From: Collinsella aerofaciens
GTDB lineage: Bacteria; Actinomycetota; Coriobacteriia; Coriobacteriales; Coriobacteriaceae
Reading direction: 5' to 3'
Assembly: GCF_028209625.1 (NCBI RefSeq)
Contig: NZ_JAQLDU010000005.1
Span: forward strand, 1 to 64,000
Length of the DNA: 64,000 nucleotides
The notes below the pieces were generated by a model, which saw nothing but the letters and a program-made list of their open reading frames with translations, did no database searches and was not told the DNA's origin. How positions within the stretch are numbered: position 1 is the first letter of the stretch; every line of letters begins with the position of its first letter. This document shows positions 9,338 through 16,880 of the stretch, in pieces. A program made the translations under genes and the position numbers.

Positions 9338-9370
9338 AAAAAGACCGGCTAGCCTGCGGGCAAGCCGGTC
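9338..9370 (-). terminator. terminator of tatA
   Basis: On the minus strand GACCGGCT pairs with AGCCGGTC (8 bp, 9343-9350 with 9363-9370) and is followed by TTTTTCGTTTT, 25 bases after the tatA stop. Confidence 0.88.
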
Positions 9371-9395
9371 AGGTGCTCACCCCAAAGGGATGGGA

Positions 9396-9671
9396 CTACT
9401 CTGCGTCCGCGTCGCTGTCCTCTGCCTTCTTTTGCTTAGCAGCAGCGAGCTTGGCCTCGAGCTCTGCGATCTCCTTGTCCTCCTTGGACTCCTCGACCAC
9501 AACGTCCTCGGCCTGCTTGGTTTCGCCCTTATCGTCGCCCTCCATACCCTCGCGGATATTCTTGACGGTAGAGCCGAGGGACTTGCCGAGCTTCGGCAGG
9601 TTCTTGGGCCCGAAGATAATCAGGACAACGACGAGAATGATGATGAGCTCAGGAGCCCTCAGTCCAAACAT
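9396..9671 (-). CDS. tatA: Sec-independent translocase subunit TatA/TatE
   Basis: A 91-residue protein that forms the pore of the twin-arginine translocase in the cytoplasmic membrane. One N-terminal transmembrane helix (about 6-20, [15 protein letters not shown]) leads into the conserved [14 protein letters not shown] hinge and amphipathic helix, then a charged Lys/Glu/Ala tail. The open frame reads upstream through tRNA-Pro, but the ATG at 9671 follows GGAGG and starts the domain properly. No tatC lies nearby. Confidence 0.9.
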   Translation of the reverse strand: MFGLRAPELIIILVVVLIIFGPKNLPKLGKSLGSTVKNIREGMEGDDKGETKQAEDVVVEESKEDKEIAELEAKLAAAKQKKAEDSDADAE

Positions 9672-9744
9672 GTAGACCTCCACAATACAGCGAGACAAGC
9701 TCGAATGAGTATACCGCGGGTGTCGCGGTATCACAACAATAGCT

Positions 9745-9772
9745 AAAAAAAGGGACCGCAAGAAGCGATCCC
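9745..9772 (-). terminator. terminator of the tRNA-Pro gene
   Basis: On the minus strand GGGATCGC pairs with GCGGTCCC (8 bp, one T-G) with a TTCTT loop and is followed by seven Ts. It begins 12 bases after the encoded CCA. Confidence 0.9.
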
Positions 9773-9783
9773 TCCTCATGCTC

Positions 9784-9860
9784 TGGTCGGGTTGACTGGA
9801 TTTGAACCAGCGACCCCTGCGTCCCGAACGCAGTGCTCTACCAAACTGAGCCACAACCCG
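9784..9860 (-). tRNA. tRNA-Pro (anticodon CGG)
   Basis: The acceptor arms CGGGTTG and CAACCCG pair, the anticodon arm CTGCG/CGCAG encloses the loop TTCGGGA giving anticodon CGG, the T arm contains GGTTCAAATCC, and the CCA end is encoded (9784-9786). All cloverleaf arms are present. It lies between ispE and tatA with its own terminator. Confidence 0.95.
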
Positions 9861-9909
9861 TTAGCTCGACTATAGTAACAAAGATTTTCGCCGCGTGCTA
9901 GAGAAATTT

Positions 9910-10806
9910 TTATTTCTTTGGCGCTTCAATGCGAACCGTGTCGGAAACGAGCTCCGTTGCATAAGCCCACCAGCCGTTTTGTTGAGCCGTCGCCGCAAGA
10001 TTGGCTGCCGTGGCGGCGCTATCGCAGAGAGCAAACGAGCAGGCACCCGAACCGCACACGTTTGTGGCAATGGTACCGTCCTGTGAACGAAGCCAGTCGA
10101 GCACCGTTTGAATCCGCGGCTCCATCTGCGCGGAAATGACACCCAGGTTGTTGTGGACGAGCGCGTAGGCCGCCTCTGCGTCTCCCGAGCGAAGGGCAGA
10201 TGCGATCGCTCCGGGCTTGTCCGCAGGCGCTGGAGTCTCATCAAAACGTCGATAGGCTTCAATTGTTGAAACGCTTGCCTCGCGCGGCTTGACCAGCACG
10301 ACGGGCGTCGCGGGTAGTGCAGGGTACTCGGTGGCCAGCACGTCTCCCCCACCCACGTAAAATGCTGGGCTGGCATGCAAAAAGAAGGGAACGTCAGCGC
10401 CAATGCCGCGCGCGATGTTGTCCAGCGCGGAATCGGTACGGTCGATACCCCACAGCTCGGCCAAGGCAACAATGACCGCGGCGGCATCCGTCGAGGGGCC
10501 GCCAAGGCCGGCGCACAGCGGGATACGCTTTTCGATCGTCACGCACACGTTGGCTTCGCGACCATAATGCTCGACCATAGCAGCGGCCGCACGATACGCC
10601 GTATTCTTTTGCATGGGAAAGTCGGATGCCGGAATAGTCTGGACGGTCAGCACCTGTGCCGGCGTGACCGTCACGGTATCGACAAGGCCGACGGCTGCCA
10701 TCAGGGAATCGACCTTGTGGTAGCCGCGGGCGTCACGCTCGGTATGAACCCCCAGGTAGAGGTTAATTTTTGCCGGCGCGGTAAGGGTAAGGGACCAATC
10801 GGTCAC
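9910..10806 (-). CDS. ispE: 4-diphosphocytidyl-2-C-methyl-D-erythritol kinase
   Basis: A 298-residue GHMP kinase that phosphorylates CDP-ME in the MEP route to isoprenoid precursors. The N-terminal APAKINLYLGV motif and the GHMP phosphate-binding loop PLCAGLGGPSTDAAA (96-110) are clear; the usual loop reads GGGSSDAA, so Gly/Ser to Pro/Thr changes are present. The start codon is GTG at 10806, two bases past the veg stop, with GAGGAGC inside the end of veg, so the two genes are translationally linked. Confidence 0.94.
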   Translation of the reverse strand: MTDWSLTLTAPAKINLYLGVHTERDARGYHKVDSLMAAVGLVDTVTVTPAQVLTVQTIPASDFPMQKNTAYRAAAAMVEHYGREANVCVTIEKRIPLCAGLGGPSTDAAAVIVALAELWGIDRTDSALDNIARGIGADVPFFLHASPAFYVGGGDVLATEYPALPATPVVLVKPREASVSTIEAYRRFDETPAPADKPGAIASALRSGDAEAAYALVHNNLGVISAQMEPRIQTVLDWLRSQDGTIATNVCGSGACSFALCDSAATAANLAATAQQNGWWAYATELVSDTVRIEAPKK

Positions 10807-10808
10807 CG

Positions 10809-11105
10809 TTAGTGCTCCTCGAGCTGGTTGCCGAGCGGAGTAAAGATGTGCTCACCGCTCTCGGGGTCGAACAGCTCGACCTGCCCGGTGAGGACATCGA
10901 TATACTGGTAGGACTGACGCGACTTGCGGCCGCGGCGCTCGTCAACCTCGACGATAAAGACTGCGGGGTGGACGCTCTTGATGGTGCCCATGCGCTCGAC
11001 GACGCGGGTACGGCCCATGTTGGCCTTAACCTTAACGCGATCGCCCACCATATCGGTCAGCTTCTCGTGGATGTCGTCGACGTGATTGACTTCCATCTCT
11101 TCCAT
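10809..11105 (-). CDS. veg: Veg family protein
   Basis: A 98-residue protein matching the small Veg family (DUF1021), which in Bacillus affects biofilm matrix gene expression and lies near ispE. The core KVKANMGRTRVVERMGTI and the following PAVFIVEVDE and SYQYIDVLTGQVEL correspond to B. subtilis Veg. The ATG at 11105 is chosen because GGAGG lies at correct spacing; the longer frame (11129) lacks a ribosome-binding site. Its linkage to ispE is also seen in Firmicutes. Its function in this organism is not known. Confidence 0.85.
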   Translation of the reverse strand: MEEMEVNHVDDIHEKLTDMVGDRVKVKANMGRTRVVERMGTIKSVHPAVFIVEVDERRGRKSRQSYQYIDVLTGQVELFDPESGEHIFTPLGNQLEEH

Positions 11106-11172
11106 GAACAGGGCCTCCAGAAGGTGCAATTCAAAAAGGGGATAATACCCCTAAGATAGACAAAACTCTAAT

Positions 11173-11202
11173 ACTATAGCACCCTGCTACCGCCATGCGC
11201 AA
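11173..11202 (-). promoter_or_regulatory. probable promoter of veg-ispE
   Basis: On the minus strand an extended -10 TGCTATAGT (hexamer at 11173-11178) lies 18 bases from a TTGCGC -35-like hexamer (11197-11202). It is placed about 70 bases upstream of the veg start. Confidence 0.5.
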
Positions 11203-11235
11203 GTAGCTAAAAAATCCCCGTCCATAATTGACTAC

Positions 11236-11682
11236 TTACAGATTGTCTGTGTCCAGAACGATGGTGAATGGACCGTCGTTGACGAGGTCGACCTTCATGT
11301 CGGCGCCGAAGATGCCATGCGCTACGTGCTCGACGTCCTCGCGCACAAGCGTCAGGAAGTACTCGTAGAGCTCGTTGGCGACATCGGGGGCGCCGGCATC
11401 CGTAAACGATGGGCGGCGGCCGTGACGGCAATCGGCGAACAGCGTGAACTGCGACACCACGAGTACCTCGCCTTCGACATCGGCAAGTGCCAGGTTGGTC
11501 TTGCCGTTCTCGTCCTCGTTAATGCGCAAGCCCCGGAGCTTGCTCCACAGCTTATCGGCCTCGGCGCGCGTGTCGCCGTGGCCCACGCCCAGCAGCACCA
11601 GATAGCCGCGCCCAATTTTGCCCACGCACTCGCCGTCGACCGTCACGCCGGCGTTGAGCACGCGCTGCACCACCGCACGCAC
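11236..11682 (-). CDS. dtd: D-aminoacyl-tRNA deacylase
   Basis: A 148-residue homodimeric proofreading enzyme that removes D-amino acids from tRNA. The start MRAVVQRV, the SQFTLF motif and the C-terminal NDGPFT (the NxGP cross-subunit motif) are all present and the length is typical. The start is GTG at 11682, right after the rdgB stop, and the Shine-Dalgarno GAGGAG overlaps the last codons of rdgB. It forms an operon with rdgB. Confidence 0.95.
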   Translation of the reverse strand: MRAVVQRVLNAGVTVDGECVGKIGRGYLVLLGVGHGDTRAEADKLWSKLRGLRINEDENGKTNLALADVEGEVLVVSQFTLFADCRHGRRPSFTDAGAPDVANELYEYFLTLVREDVEHVAHGIFGADMKVDLVNDGPFTIVLDTDNL

Positions 11683-11685
11683 GGC

Positions 11686-12327
11686 CTACTCCTCGCCCGT
11701 CAGTTTGGCGGATAGGTGCTCGAGCGCATGGAATCGATGGCTGATGGCGTTCTTCTCGTCCGCCGTCAGCTCGGCCATGGTCTTACCCGGCGTGTCGACC
11801 GGCAGGAACAGCGGGTCGTAGCCAAAGCCGTGATCGCCGCGGCCCTCGTGCGCGATAACGCCCTCGCAGGCGCCCTCACCATAGGTGACCAAACCGTCCG
11901 TGTCGATGAGCGCGACGACGCTCATAAAGCGCGCAGTGCGGTCCTCGTCGGCCACGCCCTCCAGATTCACGAGCAGCTTGGCATTGTTGGCGGCATCGTC
12001 GCCGTGAACGCCCGCGTAGCGCGCGCTATACACACCGGGCTCACCGTCCAGCGCGTCGACGACCAGGCCCGAATCGTCGGCAATGGCCATGAGCCCCGTC
12101 TCTTCGACGGCAGCCTGCGCCTTGATGATGGCGTTCTCCAAAAACGTCGTGCCGTTTTCCTCGGGGTCCTCAAAATCACCCAGCTGACCCAACGCCACAA
12201 AGCGAACCTCGGGCATAGCCTTGCCCAAAATGGCCTCGATCTCGGTGAGCTTATGGGCGTTGCCCGTTGCCACGACGATGGTCGCCGCCGGGTCGAGGGT
12301 GTCGATGTCGATCTTCTCAAGTGCCAC
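11686..12327 (-). CDS. rdgB: XTP/dITP diphosphatase (RdgB/HAM1)
   Basis: A 213-residue nucleotide-pool sanitising enzyme that hydrolyses ITP, dITP and XTP to monophosphates. The N-terminal VVATGNAHKLTEIEAIL, the DDSGLVVDALDGEPGVYSARYAG segment read in parts (IADDSGL, PGVYSARY) and the C-terminal SHRFHAL are family hallmarks. The start is GTG at 12327, preceded by AAGGAGG. The rph gene lies upstream beyond a REP-like hairpin. Confidence 0.95.
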   Translation of the reverse strand: MALEKIDIDTLDPAATIVVATGNAHKLTEIEAILGKAMPEVRFVALGQLGDFEDPEENGTTFLENAIIKAQAAVEETGLMAIADDSGLVVDALDGEPGVYSARYAGVHGDDAANNAKLLVNLEGVADEDRTARFMSVVALIDTDGLVTYGEGACEGVIAHEGRGDHGFGYDPLFLPVDTPGKTMAELTADEKNAISHRFHALEHLSAKLTGEE

Positions 12328-12435
12328 AGCTGGCCTCCTTGTCTCTATAGCAATGCCGTGTTGAGGACGACGAGGCCTCGGCCTCTCCCCCTCTTAATCA
12401 GCGGCAGTCTTATACTTCGACGTTTTCCCAGATAA

Positions 12436-12472
12436 AACCTGCCAAAATAAACCTGTCCCTTTTTGGCAGGTT
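12436..12472 (-). repeat. REP-like hairpin overlapping the rph stop codon
   Basis: AACCTGCCAAAA (12436-12447) and TTTTGGCAGGTT (12461-12472) form a perfect 12-bp stem around a 13-base loop with CCTGTCCC. On the minus strand the rph stop TAA (12471-12473) is the first part of the stem. The segment from about 12430 to 12473 differs from the element at the asp23 stop (40240-40283) at only two positions. Confidence 0.88.
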
Positions 12473-13196
12473 AGGCGAGGGCTTGGCGCTGGAGCTCGAT
12501 GAGCTCGGCAATGCCCTTGTCGCCCAAATCGAGCAGGGCATTAAGGCGCTTGCGGTCGAAGGGCGCCTGCTCGCCAGTGCCTTGGAGCTCGATCATCTCA
12601 CCGGTATCGGTGGCGACAAGGTTCATGTCGACCTCGGCGTGGCTGTCCTCGGAATAATCCAAGTCGAGCAGGGTGTTGCCGTCGACAACGCCCATAGAGA
12701 TGGCAGCAACCTGGCCCGTGAGCGGGATGCGCTCGAGCTTACCCGCCTCGACCCACATGGCAAGGGCGTCGTGCAGCGCCACCCAGGCGCCGGTAATGCT
12801 CGCCGTACGCGTACCGCCATCGGCCTGGATCACGTCACAGTCGACGGTGACGGTGTACTCGCCGAGCACCTTCATGTTGACGACGGTACGCAGGCTGCGA
12901 CCAATGAGGCGCTCGATCTCCATGGAGCGGCCTTTGCGGTTGGCGTGCTCGCGCTTGCAGCGCTTGCCGGTCGACGTCGGCAGCATGGCGTATTCCGCGG
13001 TCACCCAACCGGCCTTAGCTCCCTTTCGCCAGCCCGGCACGCCCTCCTCGATAGTGGCGGCGCACAGCACGCGCGTGTCGCCGAACTCGGCCAGGCACGA
13101 ACCGTGGGCGTGCTTCATGACGCCACGGGTGAGCTTAACGGGACGCAACTCGTTGGCGGCGCGGCCGTTGGCGCGGTTGACCTGCATGTACTCCAT
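12471..13196 (-). CDS. rph: ribonuclease PH
   Basis: A 241-residue phosphorolytic 3'-5' exoribonuclease that trims tRNA 3' ends. Family segments are clear: [43 protein letters not shown] and the phosphate-site region [16 protein letters not shown]. The ATG at 13196 follows AAAGGATC; a second ATG three codons on is possible. Its order with rdgB and murI is a frequent housekeeping arrangement. The stop codon lies within a dispersed hairpin element. Confidence 0.96.
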   Translation of the reverse strand: MEYMQVNRANGRAANELRPVKLTRGVMKHAHGSCLAEFGDTRVLCAATIEEGVPGWRKGAKAGWVTAEYAMLPTSTGKRCKREHANRKGRSMEIERLIGRSLRTVVNMKVLGEYTVTVDCDVIQADGGTRTASITGAWVALHDALAMWVEAGKLERIPLTGQVAAISMGVVDGNTLLDLDYSEDSHAEVDMNLVATDTGEMIELQGTGEQAPFDRKRLNALLDLGDKGIAELIELQRQALA

Positions 13197-13250
13197 AGAA
13201 AGATCCTTTCGGCAAAAAATGTGGCGAAGGCTTTGGCGGCGGCCTTACAT

Positions 13251-14135
13251 CTATTTCAGCTCATCGATATCGATATGCTCAATGCTCTTGAGCGGCTGAC
13301 CAAAGATAAAGCTGCCCGCCACCGCAAACTCGGCAATGTTATCGGCCGTCGTGGCAAAACGATGCTGCGGCTCGGCGGCGTCGCCCGCCAGCTGCTCGCG
13401 GCGCGTGAGGATATCGGTCAGCTCGCGCGTGGTCTCCTCGGCGGAACTCACGACGCGCACCCCAGGCCCCAGCGCATGACGGATAGGTCCCACCAACAGC
13501 GGAAAATGCGTACAGCCGAGCACCACGGTATCGATACCGTGGTCGCGCAGCGGCTCAACCGTGGCACCCACCAGCGCACGCACGGCAGGCGTATCGAAGA
13601 TGTCCTCGTTCTCAAGCCACTGCTCTTGCAGATGCGCACCCGAGGCGAGCTCGTGTTCGACAACCTCGACAAAGCTCGAGGCGGGGCAGCCGTATACGTC
13701 GACGCCGGCATCTAGGTCCTGAATGGCGCGCGTGTAAGCGCCCGAGCGAATGGTGAGGTTGGTGGCGAGCACGCCCACGCGACGCGTGCGGGTGCTGTTG
13801 ATTGCCGCACGGGCACCCGGCGCGATCACGCCGATCACGGGAACGTCGAGCACCTGCTGGGCCAGACGCAAGGCCGCAGCTGTCGCCGTGTTGCAGGCGA
13901 TGACCATAATCTTGACGTCGTGCTTCGACAGCCAACGGCCCGCCTGCAACGCAAACGAGCGCACCTCATCCTCGGTGCGCGTGCCGTAGGGGCAGCGTTT
14001 GGTGTCGCCGAAGTAGTAGACGGACTCATGCGGCAGCGCCGTCGCGATGGCGCGCGCAACCGTCAGACCGCCCAAACCAGAATCGAACACGCCAATCGGG
14101 CGCGTGTCGCCTGTCGGATTCTCGATATCGGACAT
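13251..14135 (-). CDS. murI: glutamate racemase
   Basis: A 294-residue enzyme that makes D-glutamate for peptidoglycan. The two catalytic cysteines lie in IACNTATAA (Cys81) and GCTHFPLL (Cys208), and the substrate loop FDSGLGGLTV and YFGDTKRCPYG are conserved. The length is slightly long because of about 12 extra N-terminal residues. The ATG at 14135 starts the frame. It lies upstream of rph, separated by 54 bases, and probably shares its transcript. Confidence 0.95.
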   Translation of the reverse strand: MSDIENPTGDTRPIGVFDSGLGGLTVARAIATALPHESVYYFGDTKRCPYGTRTEDEVRSFALQAGRWLSKHDVKIMVIACNTATAAALRLAQQVLDVPVIGVIAPGARAAINSTRTRRVGVLATNLTIRSGAYTRAIQDLDAGVDVYGCPASSFVEVVEHELASGAHLQEQWLENEDIFDTPAVRALVGATVEPLRDHGIDTVVLGCTHFPLLVGPIRHALGPGVRVVSSAEETTRELTDILTRREQLAGDAAEPQHRFATTADNIAEFAVAGSFIFGQPLKSIEHIDIDELK

Positions 14136-14186
14136 TACCTCACCAGTCTCTCTCGAAAAGACATGTCCAAGTGCGGCGACGCCGCG

Positions 14187-15098
14187 CTACGAACGCGCCG
14201 CGACCAGCAGCTCTGCCGTCGCCGCCCAACCGTCGACAATTTTGCCGCGCGTAACGAAAGCGTTCTCGCAAGCAGCCAGGAACTCGGGCGCGCCGGCGCT
14301 CGTCAGGCCATTCTCGACCAGGCAGAACGTGCCCACGTGATCGGCCATGTAGAAGTCGGACTCGGAATCGCCGAGCGCGAGCGTCTCCTCGCGCTCAATC
14401 CCCAGGTGCTCGCAGAAGCGCGCGATGGCAACGCCCTTGTTGAGGCCGGCGGGATTGATGTTAAACGCGCGACCGTCCTCGACGCGATCGAGCTCGAGCG
14501 TCGTCGGCTTGGACAGATGCGTCAGGTGACCGTTACAGGCCCACACCAGGCCGCAGCCGGCCTCGTCCAGGATGGCCTGGACCTCATTGTCGGGCACATC
14601 GCCGCGCATGCCGACGGTGACCTCGCGGTACTTGTAGCCGGTCGACATGTCGTTGTGATACTCGATCTTGTGCGGCCAGCGGGCAAGAATCTTCTCGCAC
14701 ACGCCGGTCTGCTCGATCACCTGGTGCGGAGTAAGGCCGCAGGCGGGGTCGTAAGGCATGTCGCCAGTCAGATACTCCCAATCGTTGGCTTTGAGGTCGT
14801 ACATGACCAGGCCGCCCATCTCACCGATGTAGGAGTTGAGGCCGAGCACGCGCGCATCCTCGTGGATCATGGTACGGTTGCGGCCCGAGGTGGGAACCAC
14901 CTGAATACCAGCGCGGGCAAGTGCCACGACGGCCTCGACGAGTTTGGTCGAGGGGTTACCGTCGTTGTCGCGCAGCACGCACGAGCCGGGCGCGAGCATC
15001 GTGGCATCCAGGTCGGTAAAGACGTACTTGACCTTGGCCAAGCGCTCGCGCATCTCGCCCGAAAGCTCGGCAACGGTCGGCAGGGTGTTGTGGGACAT
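14187..15098 (-). CDS. HAD-superfamily hydrolase (Cof-like, class IIB)
   Basis: A 303-residue phosphatase-type protein. Motif I is FTDLDATML (Asp nucleophile and acid/base Asp, with Ala where Gly is usual), motif II is VVPTSGRNR, and motifs III/IV are the LNKGVAIA lysine and GDSESDFYMAD, with a long cap domain between, so it belongs to the Cof/sucrose-phosphatase-like group. The natural substrate cannot be told. The ATG at 15098 follows CGGAG at good spacing; the frame is open 14 codons further. It lies between murI and murE. Confidence 0.85.
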   Translation of the reverse strand: MSHNTLPTVAELSGEMRERLAKVKYVFTDLDATMLAPGSCVLRDNDGNPSTKLVEAVVALARAGIQVVPTSGRNRTMIHEDARVLGLNSYIGEMGGLVMYDLKANDWEYLTGDMPYDPACGLTPHQVIEQTGVCEKILARWPHKIEYHNDMSTGYKYREVTVGMRGDVPDNEVQAILDEAGCGLVWACNGHLTHLSKPTTLELDRVEDGRAFNINPAGLNKGVAIARFCEHLGIEREETLALGDSESDFYMADHVGTFCLVENGLTSAGAPEFLAACENAFVTRGKIVDGWAATAELLVAARS

Positions 15099-15205
15099 GG
15101 TTACTCCGTTTACGTAGAAGGGTTTGGACTTGGACGGCATGTTTTGATTGAGGGAACACGCTTATGGCGACAGCGCACTCAGGGCGCCGCCGCCATCATG
15201 GTTCA

Positions 15206-16768
15206 TTAGTCAAACTGGGTAACATCGATCAGGCGATTGGCCAGCGAAAGGTCGCTCTCGATGGGCACGAACTCGTCGCCCACGTGCATGAGCTCCTCGT
15301 CACCCTTTGCCAGCAGCAAGACAATGGTGGGAGCATCGGGGTTGACGTACTCCTCGCGCGCCGCCTTGAACGCCGCATGCACAGCGGCTTCGCGGTCGAG
15401 GATGATCTTGTTCGGCGTATCGTCGGGAACATGCTCGGCAAGCTCGCGACAGACCTTCATCGGGTCCTCGTGAGCCGGGTCCTCGTTGGCAAAGATCATC
15501 AGGTCGGAATATGGTGCGGCCTCGCGCGGAAGCTGCTCGCGGCGCTCCTGCGCCTTGCCGCCGGCAGCGCCAAACACTGCAATGACTGGACTAGCGGGAA
15601 ACGCGCGCTTGACCGACGAGAAAAGCGAACGGAACGAAAGCTGGTTGTGCGCATAGTCAACGACGCAGATCACGCGGCCGTCCTTCGACTCCACGACCTC
15701 CATACGGCCCGGCACACGCAGTTTGGAGAGGCCCTTCTTGATAGCTTCGATACCGATGCCGATCTCGTGCGCAGCGGCGATAGCGACCAGCGCGTTTTCC
15801 ACGTTAAAGTCGCCCGCGATGCCCAGCAGGACCTTCTCCCCCGCCTCGGACTCGTCGGCACACAGGCCATGCAGGTTAAACTCGATGTTAAAGCCGACCA
15901 CGCGGACATCGCTTGCCCACAGGCTTGCCTCGGGATGCTCGACGCCAACGGTCACCAAGCGCTCGGCCGTCGACGCTGCCTCCAGCACACGGTCAACCTC
16001 TTCGGTGCCCAGATTCACCACGGCGGTCTTTGCCTGGTCAAAGATCCTGAGTTTGCTCTCAAAATAATCCTCAAACGTGGGGTGTTCGATCGGCGAGATG
16101 TGGTCACGCCCGATGTTGAGGAAGCACGCCACGTCAAACGGCAGATTCTCGACGCGTTGGTACTTGAGCGCCTGGCTCGAGACCTCCATGACCATGGACT
16201 GGCGACCGGACTCACGGCAGTTGGCGATATGGCGCCAGACCTCGGGGGCCTCTGGCGTGGTATTGGTGCTCTCGTAGCACTCGATACCATCGTCGGTACT
16301 CACCGAGCCGATCATGCCGCAGGACTCGCCCGCCGCTTTGATAATCGACTGGAGCATAAAAGCGGCCGTGGTCTTTCCCTTGGTACCGGTGATGCCCACG
16401 ATCTTGACGTCGTGGTCGGGACGGTCGTAGACCTCCGGCGGCAACAGGGCCATGGCCGTGCGAACGCTATCAACAACCAGCATCGCAGCACCGCTCTCCT
16501 GCGCCAGCGGCTCCAGAGACTCGACCAGCGACTCTTCGCACACAAATGCGACGGCGCCCGCATCGAGCGCCATGCTCAAAAACGCGGGCTTAAAGGCAGC
16601 GCCTTTGCAAAAGAACACGTCACCTGCCGAGACCGCGCGCGAATCAAACGAGCAGCCGGTCACGGCACGCTCGTCAACCTGCTCTGATGCGCGCAGCTCG
16701 CCGCACACATCGAGAAGCTTGGCAAGCGTATCGACCGTGGTCACGGTCGCGGAATCCGAATGGTGCAT
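15206..16768 (-). CDS. murE: UDP-N-acetylmuramyl-tripeptide synthetase (MurE)
   Basis: A 520-residue Mur ligase that adds the third residue to UDP-MurNAc-L-Ala-D-Glu. The ATP loop GITGTKGKTTA lies at 125-135, followed by the Mur central-domain STNTTPEAP and EVSSQAL motifs and a C-terminal domain. At the amino-acid selector position the meso-DAP signature DNPR is absent and NEDPAHEDP occurs instead, so the added residue is probably not meso-DAP; this is inference. It is the first gene of a possible murE-HAD-murI group. Confidence 0.92.
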   Translation of the reverse strand: MHHSDSATVTTVDTLAKLLDVCGELRASEQVDERAVTGCSFDSRAVSAGDVFFCKGAAFKPAFLSMALDAGAVAFVCEESLVESLEPLAQESGAAMLVVDSVRTAMALLPPEVYDRPDHDVKIVGITGTKGKTTAAFMLQSIIKAAGESCGMIGSVSTDDGIECYESTNTTPEAPEVWRHIANCRESGRQSMVMEVSSQALKYQRVENLPFDVACFLNIGRDHISPIEHPTFEDYFESKLRIFDQAKTAVVNLGTEEVDRVLEAASTAERLVTVGVEHPEASLWASDVRVVGFNIEFNLHGLCADESEAGEKVLLGIAGDFNVENALVAIAAAHEIGIGIEAIKKGLSKLRVPGRMEVVESKDGRVICVVDYAHNQLSFRSLFSSVKRAFPASPVIAVFGAAGGKAQERREQLPREAAPYSDLMIFANEDPAHEDPMKVCRELAEHVPDDTPNKIILDREAAVHAAFKAAREEYVNPDAPTIVLLLAKGDEELMHVGDEFVPIESDLSLANRLIDVTQFD

Positions 16769-16830
16769 CTTTCACCTTTCTCAGCCATTTGGCAGGGACG
16801 GTTTTTATAGTAACTGAAACGCACCCACGC

Positions 16831-16855
16831 AAAAACGGCTCCCGGAGGAGCCGTT
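16831..16855 (-). terminator. terminator of asnB
   Basis: On the minus strand AACGGCTCC and GGAGCCGTT form a 9-bp stem with a 4-base loop, and the stem runs into a T-run. It begins 26 bases after the asnB stop. Confidence 0.92.
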
Positions 16856-16880
16856 ACGCGCAGGCGTTCGTAAGCCGAGG

